Positions 26,427 to 35,826 of a DNA stretch of 64,000 nt are shown here, piece by piece (position 1 is the first letter of the stretch; each line of letters starts with the position of its first letter). The notes below the pieces were generated by a model. That model was not told the DNA's origin. It did not search any database and was given only the letters and a program-made list of their open reading frames with translations. The stretch lies in assembly GCF_002355655.1 (NCBI RefSeq), contig NZ_AP017569.1:1178001-1242000 (forward strand), in the 5' to 3' direction. Position numbers and translations under genes: made by a program. The stretch comes from Halorubrum trapanicum (lineage in GTDB: Archaea; Halobacteriota; Halobacteria; Halobacteriales; Haloferacaceae).

Positions 26427-29009
26427 ATGCACTACCACGAGGCGGCGGCGTTCCTCTTCGACCTCCGCCGCTTCTCGGTCAAGCCCGGCACGGAGCGGGT
26501 CGAGGCGCTGTTAGCGCACCTCGGGGACCCGCAGGACGACGTGCCGTTCGTCCAGATCGCCGGCTCGAACGGGAAGGGGAGCGCGGCGCGGCTGACGGAG
26601 TCGGTCCTGCGGGAGGCGGGGCTGTCGGTGGGGCTGTACACCTCGCCGCACCTCTCGGCGCTCGCCGAGCGGGTCCGCGTCGACGGCCGAGAGATGACGG
26701 AGGCCGCGGTCGCCGACTTCGTCGCAAAGGTGCGCCCCTGGCTGATCGAGCGCGCGGCCGCCGGCGAGCCGCTCACCTTCTTCGAGGTCGTGACGGCGAT
26801 GGGGATCCGGGAGTTCGCGCGCCGCGAGGTCGACGTCGCGGTCCTGGAGGTCGGCCTCGGCGGCGAGTACGACGCGACGAGCGCGGTCGACCCCGTCGCG
26901 ACCGCCGTGACGAACGTCTCATTGGAACACACCGCGGTCCTCGGCGACACGATCGAGGAGATCGCCCGCACCAAGTCTCGGATCGCCCGTCCGGACGCCC
27001 CGTTCGTCACCGCCTGCGAGGGCGAGGCGCTCGACGTGGTCCGCGAGGTCGCCGGCGAAGCCGGCGCGCCGGTGACGCGCGTGACCGGCGACGGGGGCGC
27101 CGGGCGCTCCGAATCCGATGAGACCGAGGACCCGCCCGCGCTCGCGGCGACCTACGAGGGTCGGGTCAGCGCCACCGACGCCGAGGTCTCGCTCAGCGGC
27201 GAGCGCGAGGGGACCTACCGGCTCCCCCTCGTCGGCCGGCATCAGGCCGCGAACGCGGCGGTCGCCGTCGCGCTCGCGGACCGGACCGCGGCGGCGCTGG
27301 GGACCGACCTCGGCGAGCGCGCCGTGCGCGACGGCCTCGCGCGGGCGACGTGGCCGGGGCGGTTCGAGGTGGTCGAGACGGCGCCGCTGACCGTCCTCGA
27401 CGGCGCGCACAACCCCGCGGCCGCCCGCACGCTCGCCGCGACCCTCGACGAGTACGACTACGACGACCTCCACCTCGTGTACGCCGCGATGCACGACAAG
27501 GACCACGCGGAGACGGCCGCGGCGCTCCCCGAGGCGGCGACCGCGGTCACCTGTCGGCCCGCCATCGACCGGGCGGAGGACCCCACGGTGCTCGCGGCCG
27601 CGCTCCGGTCGGCGGGCGTCGGCGAGGTGACGGCCGGCGACGACGTGACCGACGCGCTCGCGACGGCGGTCGACCGCGCCGACGAGGGGGACTGCGTGCT
27701 GCTCGTCGGCTCGCTGTTCGCGGTCGCGGAGGCCCGGGCGGCTCAGATGCGCACGGTCCGGGAGCGGGCCGTTCGGGACGCCGAGGACGCCGAACACGCG
27801 CTCGACACGGCCGGGGTCCCGCCCGAGGGCGTCGCGGCCCACCGGGACGGCGTCGACCACCGGGTCCTCACCCTCCGACTGCGCGGCGACCGCGCCGAGC
27901 GCGTCGCGAGCGAGGCCCGGGCGGTCGGCGGCGACGCGGCGCTCGGCGGCCTCGGCGCGGGCGAGGACCGCGGGGCGAGCGGCGAGCAGGTCCCGGTCAC
28001 CGTCGCGGGGACGGTCGCGGAGATCCGGGCGCTCGTCGACCGCCTCGACGCGGCCGACGGCGGCGGGCTCGGGGGGGTGGCGGCCGACCTCGCCGCGGCG
28101 GTCGGAATCGAGACCGACGGGATCGGCGGAACGGAAGAGAAGAGCGACGCCGACGAGGCCACCCCCGACTTCCCGTGGAGCGACCGCACCGCGGTGATGG
28201 GCGTGCTCAACGTCACGCCGGACTCCTTCCACGACGGCGGGCGCCACGCCGACCTCGACGACGCGGTCGCGGGCGTCGAGCGGATGGTCGACGCGGGGGT
28301 CGACGTCGTCGACGTGGGCGGGGAGTCGACCCGACCGGGCGCGGAGCCGGTCCCGGTCGAGGCGGAGATCGAGCGCGTCGTGCCGACGGTCGAGGCGATC
28401 CAGTCGGTGCCCGCGGTCGAGTCGGGTGACGTGCTGGTCTCGGTGGACACCCGGAAGCCGGCGGTCGCCGAGGCGGCGCTCGACGCGGGCGCGGACGTCA
28501 TTAACGACGTGACCGGGCTGGAGGACCCGGAGATGCGGTCGGTCGTCGCCGACGCCGACTGCCCGGTGATCGTGATGCACAGCCTCGACGCGCCGGTCGA
28601 CCCGGACGCCGACCCCGAGTACGACGACGTGGTGAGCGAGGCGGTGGACGCCCTCCGCGAGCGGCTCGCGCTGGCGGACACGGCCGGCATCGACCGCGAC
28701 CGCGTCATCGTCGACCCCGGGCTCGGCTTCGGGAAGTCGCCGGCCGAGGACTTCGAGCTGCTCGCTCGCTGCGGGGAGTTCGCGGCGCTCGGCTGCCCGG
28801 TCCTCGTCGGCCACTCGCACAAGTCGCTGTACGGCGCGGTCGGGCGCGACGCCGACGACCGCGAGCACGCGACGGTCGCGGGCACCGCGCTCGCGGCCGA
28901 CCGCGGCGCCGACATCGTTCGGGTCCACGACGTCGGCGAGAACCGGGCCGCGGTCGACGTCGCCGCCGCGGTGAACGGGGCGCTGCGCGACGGAGACGGC
29001 GCGGAATGA
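26427..29009 (+). CDS. folCP: Bifunctional dihydrofolate synthase/dihydropteroate synthase (FolC-FolP fusion)
   Basis: This is an 860-residue fusion. Residues 1 to about 430 are FolC (Mur-ligase fold: FVQIAGSNGKGSAARL P-loop, TFFEVVTAMG, LDGAHNPAAAR), which adds glutamate to dihydropteroate. A linker of about 140 residues shows no clear enzyme motif but reads EHALDTAGVPPEGVAAHRDG. Residues from about 590 are FolP (VMGVLNVTPDSFHDGG, DVGGESTRPGAE, VDPGLGFGKSPAED), which joins PABA to the pterin. FolC-FolP fusions are known in haloarchaea such as Haloferax volcanii. Start ATG 26427 is the family start; a longer upstream frame is spurious. Confidence 0.95.
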   Translation: MHYHEAAAFLFDLRRFSVKPGTERVEALLAHLGDPQDDVPFVQIAGSNGKGSAARLTESVLREAGLSVGLYTSPHLSALAERVRVDGREMTEAAVADFVAKVRPWLIERAAAGEPLTFFEVVTAMGIREFARREVDVAVLEVGLGGEYDATSAVDPVATAVTNVSLEHTAVLGDTIEEIARTKSRIARPDAPFVTACEGEALDVVREVAGEAGAPVTRVTGDGGAGRSESDETEDPPALAATYEGRVSATDAEVSLSGEREGTYRLPLVGRHQAANAAVAVALADRTAAALGTDLGERAVRDGLARATWPGRFEVVETAPLTVLDGAHNPAAARTLAATLDEYDYDDLHLVYAAMHDKDHAETAAALPEAATAVTCRPAIDRAEDPTVLAAALRSAGVGEVTAGDDVTDALATAVDRADEGDCVLLVGSLFAVAEARAAQMRTVRERAVRDAEDAEHALDTAGVPPEGVAAHRDGVDHRVLTLRLRGDRAERVASEARAVGGDAALGGLGAGEDRGASGEQVPVTVAGTVAEIRALVDRLDAADGGGLGGVAADLAAAVGIETDGIGGTEEKSDADEATPDFPWSDRTAVMGVLNVTPDSFHDGGRHADLDDAVAGVERMVDAGVDVVDVGGESTRPGAEPVPVEAEIERVVPTVEAIQSVPAVESGDVLVSVDTRKPAVAEAALDAGADVINDVTGLEDPEMRSVVADADCPVIVMHSLDAPVDPDADPEYDDVVSEAVDALRERLALADTAGIDRDRVIVDPGLGFGKSPAEDFELLARCGEFAALGCPVLVGHSHKSLYGAVGRDADDREHATVAGTALAADRGADIVRVHDVGENRAAVDVAAAVNGALRDGDGAE

Positions 29010-29085
29010 CTCGGACCCGGCCTCCGGTCCCGGTCTCGCGCCGCGCCGACGGCAGCGTTTTGCCTCGCGACCCCCTCGCGCCCGT

Positions 29086-30576
29086 ATGACCCGGCGCCTG
29101 CTGCTCGGCTGTAGCGCGGTCGGGAGCGCGCTCGTCGAACACGCCCGCGACGAGCGCGGCGGGCGCGACGACCTGGTGGCGATCACCGACGACACCGGCT
29201 GGGTGTCGACGCTGCGCGACCGCAACGTCGCCACCGTCGAGGCCGACCCGACCGACCCCGGGACCTACCCCGACAGCGCAGCCGTCGTGCTGATCGCGAG
29301 CGACGACGCCGAGCGAAACGTCGCCGCCGCGCGGGCGGCCCGGGAGCGGTACCCTGAGGCGTTGATCGTCGCGCACCTCGGGACGGCGCCGACCGACGAG
29401 CAGCGGGCGGCGGTCGAGGCGGCCGCCGACCGCGTGGTCGACCCGGTCGAGGCGGTCGCCGACCGCGTCTTCGAGGCGGTCGGCCTCGACGACGGCCGCG
29501 GCGCCGCCGACGCGGAGTTCGCCCCCGCGGACGACGGCGGCGAGAAGCCCGCCCGACTGCTCGGGACGCTCCGTCGCCTCTCCGGGCCGCTGCTGGTCGT
29601 CGCGCACGACAACCCGGACCCGGACGCCATCGCGAGCGCGATCGGGCTGGCGCGGATCGCGGCGTCGATCGGCGTCGACGCGGACGCCTGCTACGGCGGC
29701 GAGATCGCCCATCAGGAGAACCGCGCGCTGGTGAACCTCCTCGACATCGGGCTGCGGTCGTTCGACGAGGTCGACCTCGACGCGTACGGCGGCGTCGCCC
29801 TGGTCGACCACTCTCGCGCGGGGATCAACGACAGCCTCCCGGAGGGCCATCCCGTCGACGTCGTGGTCGACCACCACCCGCCGCGGGGGCCGGTCGCGGG
29901 GTCGTTCGTCGACATCCGCCCCGAGATCGGCGCGACGAGCACGCTCATCTCCGAGTACCTCTCGCGGTACGGGATCGCGCCGGAGCGGGACCTCGCCACG
30001 GCGCTTCTGTACGGCATCCGGATCGACACGAAGGACTTCACGCGCGCGACCGCCACCGACGACTTCGAGGCGGCCGCCGCGCTGCTCGCGCACGCCGACG
30101 AGTCGACGCTCGAACGCGTCGAGAGCCCGAGCGTGAGCCCGGAGACGCTGCGCGTCCTCGCGGCCGCCATCGAGAACCGCGACGTCCGCGGGTCGGTGGC
30201 CGCCTCCTGCGTCGGCGAGATCTCCGACCGCGACGCGCTCTCGCAGGCGGCCGAGCGCCTCTTGGATCTGGAGGACGTGACGGTGACGTTCGTCTACGGC
30301 TACATGGACGGCGTGATCTACGGCTCCGCCCGCGCCCGCGGCGCCGACCTCGACGCCGGCGAACTCTTACGCGACGCGCTCGACCCCGTGGGCTCGGCCG
30401 GGGGGCACGCCTCGATGGCCGGCGCGCAGGTCCCGCTCGGCATCCTCTCGGAGGTCTCCGAGTCGGAGTCGCTGTCGGACGTCGTCGAGGCGTTCGTCGC
30501 CGGGCGGTTCTTCGAGGCGCTCGACGACGCGCCCGCCCAGCCGACCGGGCTCCCGCCGGAGTTCCCGACGGACTGA
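29086..30576 (+). CDS. DHH-family phosphoesterase with N-terminal TrkA-N-like domain
   Basis: This 496-residue protein has residues 1 to about 130 as a Rossmann-like TrkA-N/RCK-type fold (LLLGCSAVGSALVEHARDE, then VLIASDDAERNVAAARAA). It is followed by a DHH domain (VVAHDNPDPDAIASAIGLA, VALVDHSRAG, VVVDHHPPRG) and a DHHA1 domain closing GGHASMAGAQVPLG. This pairing occurs in archaeal phosphoesterases related to RecJ and NrnA or cyclic-dinucleotide phosphodiesterases. The substrate (short oligonucleotides or cyclic dinucleotides) is inference. It stands alone downstream of folCP. Confidence 0.88.
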   Translation: MTRRLLLGCSAVGSALVEHARDERGGRDDLVAITDDTGWVSTLRDRNVATVEADPTDPGTYPDSAAVVLIASDDAERNVAAARAARERYPEALIVAHLGTAPTDEQRAAVEAAADRVVDPVEAVADRVFEAVGLDDGRGAADAEFAPADDGGEKPARLLGTLRRLSGPLLVVAHDNPDPDAIASAIGLARIAASIGVDADACYGGEIAHQENRALVNLLDIGLRSFDEVDLDAYGGVALVDHSRAGINDSLPEGHPVDVVVDHHPPRGPVAGSFVDIRPEIGATSTLISEYLSRYGIAPERDLATALLYGIRIDTKDFTRATATDDFEAAAALLAHADESTLERVESPSVSPETLRVLAAAIENRDVRGSVAASCVGEISDRDALSQAAERLLDLEDVTVTFVYGYMDGVIYGSARARGADLDAGELLRDALDPVGSAGGHASMAGAQVPLGILSEVSESESLSDVVEAFVAGRFFEALDDAPAQPTGLPPEFPTD

Positions 30577-30653
30577 GGCCGGGGCGTGCGAACCGGTCAC
30601 GCGGCGGCGTAAGACACTCCTCGCCGGCCGCCGATCCCCTCGCCGTCGCCGCC

Positions 30654-31439
30654 ATGTCCGACGGCCTCTACGTCGAGCGCCCCCGGCTGTACGACGCGAT
30701 CCAGTCCGAGTGGGACTACGACCGCGACGTCGCTTTCGTCCGCGACACGCTCGCCGACCGCGGGGTCGACCTCGGCGGCGTCGCCCCCAAGCGCCTGCTG
30801 GAGGTCGGCTGCGGCACCGGCGAGCACACCCGCCGGTTCGCGGCCCGCGGGCTCGACGTGACCGCGATAGACGTCCACGAGGGAATGCTGGACGTCGCAC
30901 GCGAGAAGTGCGCCGGCGTGGACGCCGGCGTCGGCGACGACGACTTCGGTGACGGCGACGCCCCGGGATCGGTCGAGTTCTGCCTGACTGGCCTTCCGGA
31001 CCCGGACCTGGCGGACTCGGCACCGTTCGACGCGGCCGTCGCGATCCGCGGCGTCGTGAACCACCTCGCGCCGAGGGATCTCGATCCCGCGCTGGCCGCG
31101 CTCCGCGACCGTCTGCGGCCGGGCGGCGTCCTCGTCTTCGACAACTCCCCGCTGCCGCCCGACGGGAATCGACCCGGACTGGACGTGGGCCGCGACGCCG
31201 AGGGCGCGATCGAGTACGTCCGCGTCGCGCACCACGTTGCGACCGGCGAGGGACGGCTCGACTGGCGGGCGGTGACGTTCACCCGCGACGGTGACGCGTT
31301 CACGGATCGACGGCGGATGACGCCGTTCGCCGACGACCGGATCGCCGACGCGCTCGCCGCGGCCGGGTTCGGCGACGTCGACGTCGCGGACGGGTACGGC
31401 CCCGGCGACGACCGGAGCGTGTTCGTCGCGGTGCGGTAG
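30654..31439 (+). CDS. Class I SAM-dependent methyltransferase
   Basis: This 261-residue protein has the SAM-binding motif LLEVGCGTGEHTRRFAARG at about residue 47, the acidic motif AIDVHEGMLDVARE, and LRPGGVLVFDNSP. It belongs to the broad class I fold. The substrate is not predictable. It lies between the DHH gene and trxB with short gaps. Confidence 0.88.
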   Translation: MSDGLYVERPRLYDAIQSEWDYDRDVAFVRDTLADRGVDLGGVAPKRLLEVGCGTGEHTRRFAARGLDVTAIDVHEGMLDVAREKCAGVDAGVGDDDFGDGDAPGSVEFCLTGLPDPDLADSAPFDAAVAIRGVVNHLAPRDLDPALAALRDRLRPGGVLVFDNSPLPPDGNRPGLDVGRDAEGAIEYVRVAHHVATGEGRLDWRAVTFTRDGDAFTDRRRMTPFADDRIADALAAAGFGDVDVADGYGPGDDRSVFVAVR

Positions 31440-31540
31440 GGGTCCCGGCGTCGCGCGACGCGCCCTCGCTCTCCCGGCGGTCGTGCGGAAACCGCGCAAC
31501 GGTCGCAACGTACATACGGCGCGCCGGCGAACCCACTCTC

Positions 31541-32611
31541 ATGACCGACGACATCGTCGAACACCGTCGACTGATCATCGCCGGCACCGGTATCTCGGGG
31601 CTCTCGGCGGCGATCTACGCCGCGCGGTCGAACAACGAGCCGCTGCTCATCGAGGGCGACGAGCCGGGCGGCCAGCTCACGCTGACGACCGACGTGGAGA
31701 ACTACCCCGGCTTCCCCGAGGGGGTCTCCGGGCCGGGCCTGATCAACGACATGAAAGAGCAGGCCGAGAAGTTCGGCGCCGAGGCCCGCAACGGCGTCAT
31801 CGAGGACGTCTCGAAGGAGCCCGCGGGCCACTTCCGCGTCGCGCTCTCCGACGGCGACGTGTACACCGCCGACGCCGTCATCGCCGCCTCGGGCGCCAGC
31901 GCCCGGACGCTCGGCGTCCCGGGCGAAGAGGAGCTGATGGGGTACGGCCTCTCGACCTGTGCGACCTGCGACGGCGCGTTCTTCCGCGACGAGGACATGC
32001 TCGTCGTCGGCGGCGGCGACGCCGCGATGGAGGAGGCGAACTTCCTGACGAAGTTCGCGGACACCGTCTACGTCGCCCACCGCCGCGAGGAGTTCCGCGC
32101 CGAGGACGTGTGGATCGAGCGCACGATGGACGCCGTCGAGGACGGCGACATCGAGCTGCTCCTCAACACCGAGCTCACCGAGATCCACGGCACGCCAGAG
32201 GACGGGATCGATCACGTGACCCTCGTCGAGCACCCCGACGGTCACCCGAAGGAGAAGCTCGACGACCCCGCGACCGCCGACGAGGTCGACGAGTACGACT
32301 TCGACGTGGGCGCCGTCTTCTACGCCATCGGCCACACGCCGAACACCGACTTCCTGGAGGGGACCGGCATCGAGACCGACGACGACGGCTACCTGATAAC
32401 CGAGGGCGGCCGCGGCGGCGGACAGACGCGTACGGGCGTCGAGGGCCTCTTCGGCGCGGGCGACGTGGTCGACTTCCACTACCAGCAGGCGGCCACCGCC
32501 AGCGGGATGGGCGTGAAGGCCGCGCTCGACGCCGACGAGTACCTCTCCGAGCGCGAGCGCGCCGGCGAGCTGTACGAGGCCGAGGTCGACGCCGCGGCCG
32601 CGGACGACTGA
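31541..32611 (+). CDS. trxB: Thioredoxin reductase-like flavoprotein
   Basis: This 356-residue FAD-dependent oxidoreductase has FAD-binding IAGTGISGLSAAIYAARS at the N-terminus, redox motif STCATCDGAFF (CATC, about residue 143), a second nucleotide motif VVGGGDAAMEEANFL, and the FAD-closing LFGAGDVVD. It reduces thioredoxin, plausibly the one at 16396-16665. C-terminal 25 residues are acidic. NADPH preference is assumed from the family and not seen. Confidence 0.93.
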   Translation: MTDDIVEHRRLIIAGTGISGLSAAIYAARSNNEPLLIEGDEPGGQLTLTTDVENYPGFPEGVSGPGLINDMKEQAEKFGAEARNGVIEDVSKEPAGHFRVALSDGDVYTADAVIAASGASARTLGVPGEEELMGYGLSTCATCDGAFFRDEDMLVVGGGDAAMEEANFLTKFADTVYVAHRREEFRAEDVWIERTMDAVEDGDIELLLNTELTEIHGTPEDGIDHVTLVEHPDGHPKEKLDDPATADEVDEYDFDVGAVFYAIGHTPNTDFLEGTGIETDDDGYLITEGGRGGGQTRTGVEGLFGAGDVVDFHYQQAATASGMGVKAALDADEYLSERERAGELYEAEVDAAAADD

Positions 32612-32686
32612 GCGGCGGTTCGTCGTTTCGGGCGCGTCCGGTTCGCCGCCCCGACGGCCCCGTCCGCACCCGTGAGGCGATCGGTG

Positions 32687-32706
32687 ACGCAAACCTCTCT
32701 TTGCGT
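32687..32706. promoter_or_regulatory. 7-bp inverted repeat upstream of exported protein
   Basis: ACGCAAA, spacer CCTCTC, TTTGCGT form a perfect inverted repeat 44 bases before ATG 32750 and 76 bases after the trxB stop. It could be an operator of the downstream gene or part of trxB termination. Confidence 0.4.
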
Positions 32707-32749
32707 TATGCGTGGTACTATCCGCGGTGCCTCCGTCGTTCGAGACGAG

Positions 32750-33313
32750 ATGAACAGACGCGGTCTGGCCGTCGTCGCCGCTGCGCTCGCGTTGTTCGTA
32801 ACTGGTAGCGCCGTCGCCCTCGCCGGCCCCGTGTCGGGCGGGCCCGGCGGCCTCCTCGGCGGGGCGAGCGAGCCGCCGGCGCTGCTTCAGTTCGACACCG
32901 ACGACGTCCGCTGTCCCGACGAGTTCGCGGCCAACGGTTCGACATCGGTGGCCGCCGGCCCAAGAAACACGGAAATAACGTACGCTCGAAACGTCTCGCT
33001 GCCGAGTTCCTCACACGCCGTCGGCGGCCCGACGTTCGAACGACTGAACGAGTCGGCCTACGTCCTCGACGTTCCGATCGAGGAGGTCGGGAACGCGTCG
33101 CGGTCGTGTTCGGGCGTCGTCCGCTACAACGGTACGATGCGGATCCCCGCGGGCGACGACCCCTGGACCCTGATCGTGAAACAGGACGGCGAGACGGTCA
33201 CGACGCTGCGCGGCGACTCGGACTCCTCGCTCCTCGGCGGCTCGACGAGCGTGAGCGGAAGCGTTTCGGCCCCGGAACAGACGGACGAATCCGCGAACTC
33301 GTCCGGAGATTGA
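32750..33313 (+). CDS. Exported conserved hypothetical protein
   Basis: This 187-residue protein has a clear N-terminal export segment (RRGLAVVAAALALFVTGSAVALAG) and an otherwise hydrophilic, Ser/Asn-rich body with potential N-glycosylation sites (NGS, NVS, NAS, NGT). Two cysteines (DDVRCPD and RSCSG) may form a disulfide. No family is recognised. ATG 32750 puts the signal at the very start; ATG 32708 in frame upstream would add a non-signal tail. Confidence 0.7.
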   Translation: MNRRGLAVVAAALALFVTGSAVALAGPVSGGPGGLLGGASEPPALLQFDTDDVRCPDEFAANGSTSVAAGPRNTEITYARNVSLPSSSHAVGGPTFERLNESAYVLDVPIEEVGNASRSCSGVVRYNGTMRIPAGDDPWTLIVKQDGETVTTLRGDSDSSLLGGSTSVSGSVSAPEQTDESANSSGD

Positions 33314-33324
33314 TGTTCCACCGG

Positions 33325-33720
33325 CGTTGAACGAGTTCAAAGCCCAGCCGTTCGTTTATAAATAGCTGACCGTAGATCGACGGTGAACGACTTCAAGGCC
33401 CCAGCCGGGAGGCGGGCGCACGCTCGCTGTCGTTCGAAAGGCGCGGAGCGCCTTTCGTGATGACGAGAGAGCTTCGCTCTCTCGAACCACGCTCCTCGTC
33501 GCCCGTTTCACTCGCTCCTGCGGTGCTTGCATCGCCTGCGCCCGCCTCCCGGCTGCCCCTTTGAGTCCCACCCCGCACGGCACCGCAGCCTCACGCCTCC
33601 CCAGCCTCGTCGGCCGCCCTCCGCGTTGCTCCGGGCGGCCGACTCCCTCGCGCGTGCTCCTCGCGGCCGCCGGGGGCGGCCGCTCGCAGGCGCGCGCCAC
33701 CGCGGTTCTATTTATAAATG
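33325..33720 (-). repeat. Structured dispersed repeat, copy B
   Basis: Read on the minus strand: TATA-like tttataaat (33711-33719), a first hairpin, CACGCGCGAGGGAGTC, a second hairpin with arms GTCGGCCGCC/GGCGGCCGAC, GAGGCTGGGGAGGCGTGAGG, GGGACTCAAAGGGGCAGCCG, a variable domain, CGGCTGGGGC, and two tandem 3' modules with a tttataaa box at 33356-33366. The main stem is 19 perfect base pairs (33537-33555 with 33402-33420), with a sequence different from copies C and D. Two further hairpins lie inside. It occupies the spacer between converging genes. Confidence 0.8.
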
Positions 33721-33739
33721 GTCGTCGTGATCGCTCGCC

Positions 33740-34951
33740 TCACGACAGAATCTCCACCTCGTACCCCTCGGCTTCGAGCGCGTCGACGATGTCGGCGGCG
33801 TGTTCGGCGTCGTCGGTCTCCAGTTCGAGTTCGAGTTCGGCGGCGTTGACGGCCACGTCCCGCGAGGTGCGGTCGTGGTGGACCGCGTACACGTTCGCGC
33901 CGGTGCGCGCGACGATGCTGGAGACGCGCTCCAGTTCGCCGGGGCGGTCTTTTAAATCGATCGTGATCTTGAGGTACCGGCCCATCTGGACCAGCCCGCG
34001 GCGGATCACGGTGCCGAGGCGGTTGAGGTCGATGTTGCCGCCGCAGAGCGCGGCGACGACCGTCTCGCCGTCGTCGTACTCGAAGGCGTCGGAGAGGACG
34101 GCGGCGAGCGCGACCGCGCCCGCGCCCTCCACGAGCGTCTTCGCGCGTTCCAAGAGGAGCGTGAGCGCCAAGGCGATCTCGCGGTCGTCGACGGTGACGA
34201 CCTCGTCGACGTACTCTTCCATCACTTCGAGGGTCTCCTCGCCGACCGACCGCGTCGCGATCCCGTCGGCGATCGTGTCGACGCTGTCGATCTCCGTGAC
34301 TTCGCCGGCCTCCAGCGACTTCGCGGCCGAGGCGGCGCCCTCCGCCTGAACGCCGACGACGCGGACGTCGGGGAGCTGCTCTTTGATCGCGACCGCGACC
34401 CCCGATATCAGCCCGCCGCCGCCGATCGGGACGACGACGGTGTCGAGGTCGGGGCAGTCGTCGACGATCTCCAAGCCGAGCGTCCCCTGCCCCGCCATCA
34501 CGACGGGATCGTCGAACGCGTGGACGTAGGTGCGACCCTCCTCGCGCTCCAGCCGGTGCGCGTACGCCTGCGCCTCGTCGTAGTCGACGCCCTCTAAGCG
34601 GACGCTCGCGCCGTACCCGCGGGTGGCCTTCACCTTCGAGACGGGCGCGAACTTCGGCATCACGACGGTGGCGTCGACGCCGGCGCGGCTCGCCGCCAGC
34701 GCCACGCCCTGCGCGTGGTTGCCGGCGCTCGCGGTGACGACGCCCGCCTCCCGCTCCGCCTCGGAGAGCGTCTCGATCCGGTTCATCGCGCCGCGGATCT
34801 TGAACGCGCCGGTGCGCTGGAAGTTCTCTAACTTGAGGTGGAGGTCGGCGCCGCTCATCTCGGAGAACGAGCGCGACCGCTCCAAGGGCGTGTGCCGGGC
34901 GACGCCCGAGACCCGCTCGCGCGCCTCGCGGATGTCGGCGAGTGTGAGCAT
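33740..34951 (-). CDS. ilvA: Threonine ammonia-lyase with ACT domain
   Basis: This 403-residue fold-type II PLP enzyme has the Schiff-base lysine in FQRTGAFKIRGAMNR and glycine-rich PLP loop VVVPIGGGGLISGVA. It has one C-terminal ACT domain (about residues 325-403, ITIDLKDRPGELERVSSI). It deaminates threonine to 2-oxobutanoate. The ACT domain suggests allosteric control, and length matches the short catabolic/archaeal form. It could feed isoleucine synthesis alongside the LeuA/CimA-type enzyme at 37650-39224. Confidence 0.93.
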   Translation of the reverse strand: MLTLADIREARERVSGVARHTPLERSRSFSEMSGADLHLKLENFQRTGAFKIRGAMNRIETLSEAEREAGVVTASAGNHAQGVALAASRAGVDATVVMPKFAPVSKVKATRGYGASVRLEGVDYDEAQAYAHRLEREEGRTYVHAFDDPVVMAGQGTLGLEIVDDCPDLDTVVVPIGGGGLISGVAVAIKEQLPDVRVVGVQAEGAASAAKSLEAGEVTEIDSVDTIADGIATRSVGEETLEVMEEYVDEVVTVDDREIALALTLLLERAKTLVEGAGAVALAAVLSDAFEYDDGETVVAALCGGNIDLNRLGTVIRRGLVQMGRYLKITIDLKDRPGELERVSSIVARTGANVYAVHHDRTSRDVAVNAAELELELETDDAEHAADIVDALEAEGYEVEILS

Positions 34952-35233
34952 GGAACCTCGTCGCCGCGCCGACCGCTAATCGGTTCCGGTCGGACCCGAC
35001 CGGGGAGCGACGGCGAGCGGCCGCGGTCGTCGCGTCGCGGCCGCCGTGTCAGTCGGCGCGCCGATCCAAGTCGACGTCGCGCCGATCCGGGTCGACGGCC
35101 CGGCGGCTCGCGGTTGATAAGGGGGGAATGCACGCGTGTGACGTGCGAGTGAAACGAGGCGACGGGAATACAAAAAGGTGAGGCTACCAGAGCGAAAGTG
35201 AAAACGCACGACTGCGGCGCCGTCATCGCTCCG

Positions 35234-35641
35234 TCAGACGGGGTCTCGGGGGGTCAGCCGCACCCGCACGTCCCGCTCGGCGAGGACCGATCGCACCCGG
35301 TCGGCGAACGGGCCGGATCCGGGCCACGTCGCGTCCGCGTCGAGGCGGTCGGGGTCGCCGACGTACACCGCGGCGGTCTCGGGGTACTCGCTCGGGGCGT
35401 CGAGCGGGACGGGCTCGCGGACGTACAGCCCGCCGTCGACGTCCTCGTACGCGTCGAGCGCGTCGACCGCCTCCGTCCGGAGGAGCCGTCCCGCCGTCTC
35501 GCCGCCCGGCGCGAGCGTCGGGTACCGCCCCTCGACGAGGCGGAGGCCGTCGAGCGTCGCGGGGCCGACGAAGACGTACGAGTCGACGACCTCGGCGACC
35601 CGCTCCGGCTCGGTCAGCGTCCCGTACACGAAGACGTCCAT
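35234..35641 (-). CDS. Gamma-glutamylcyclotransferase-like (AIG2) protein
   Basis: This 135-residue protein has the N-terminal DVFVYGTLTEPERV signature of the GGCT/AIG2 fold and acidic ALDAYEDVDGGLYVRE with the expected catalytic Glu. Members cyclise gamma-glutamyl amines or act as related lyases. The exact substrate is unknown. The 282-base spacer to the upstream ilvA gene shows no gene, only a short direct duplication of GCGCCGATCC. Confidence 0.85.
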   Translation of the reverse strand: MDVFVYGTLTEPERVAEVVDSYVFVGPATLDGLRLVEGRYPTLAPGGETAGRLLRTEAVDALDAYEDVDGGLYVREPVPLDAPSEYPETAAVYVGDPDRLDADATWPGSGPFADRVRSVLAERDVRVRLTPRDPV

Positions 35642-35722
35642 GGGGGCCGTGGGTCGCTCGCGGGCTTCAACGTTCGGGCGCTCCCGGTCCGACGCGGTCG
35701 GCTGGAGGTGCGATCGCCCCTC

Positions 35723-35780
35723 GCGACGCCGAGTGCCGGCGACGCCGAGTGCCGGCGACGCCGAGTGCCGGCGACGCCGA
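35723..35780. repeat. 16-base tandem repeat, 3.6 copies
   Basis: The unit GCGACGCCGAGTGCCG is repeated exactly three times (35723-35738, 35739-35754, 35755-35770) plus ten bases, immediately upstream of the MATE promoter. It has no spacers, so it is not a CRISPR array. It could be a slippage repeat or an iterated protein-binding site. Confidence 0.9.
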
Positions 35781-35787
35781 CCGGCTC

Positions 35788-35803
35788 CGGTATATCAATA
35801 CCG
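35788..35803 (+). promoter_or_regulatory. Promoter with embedded inverted repeat for MATE gene
   Basis: CGGTAT, spacer ATCA, ATACCG is a 6-bp inverted repeat overlapping the TATA-like tatatcaa, 24-39 bases before ATG 35827. A repressor bound here would block the TATA box. The site is seen directly; repression is inference. Confidence 0.5.
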
Positions 35804-35826
35804 CGGGCGACCGTCGGGAAGGTCAC

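Noticed and set aside
35723-35780. Tandem repeat considered as a CRISPR array.
   Set aside because: Units are directly adjacent with no unique spacers, and no cas1/cas2 is nearby.
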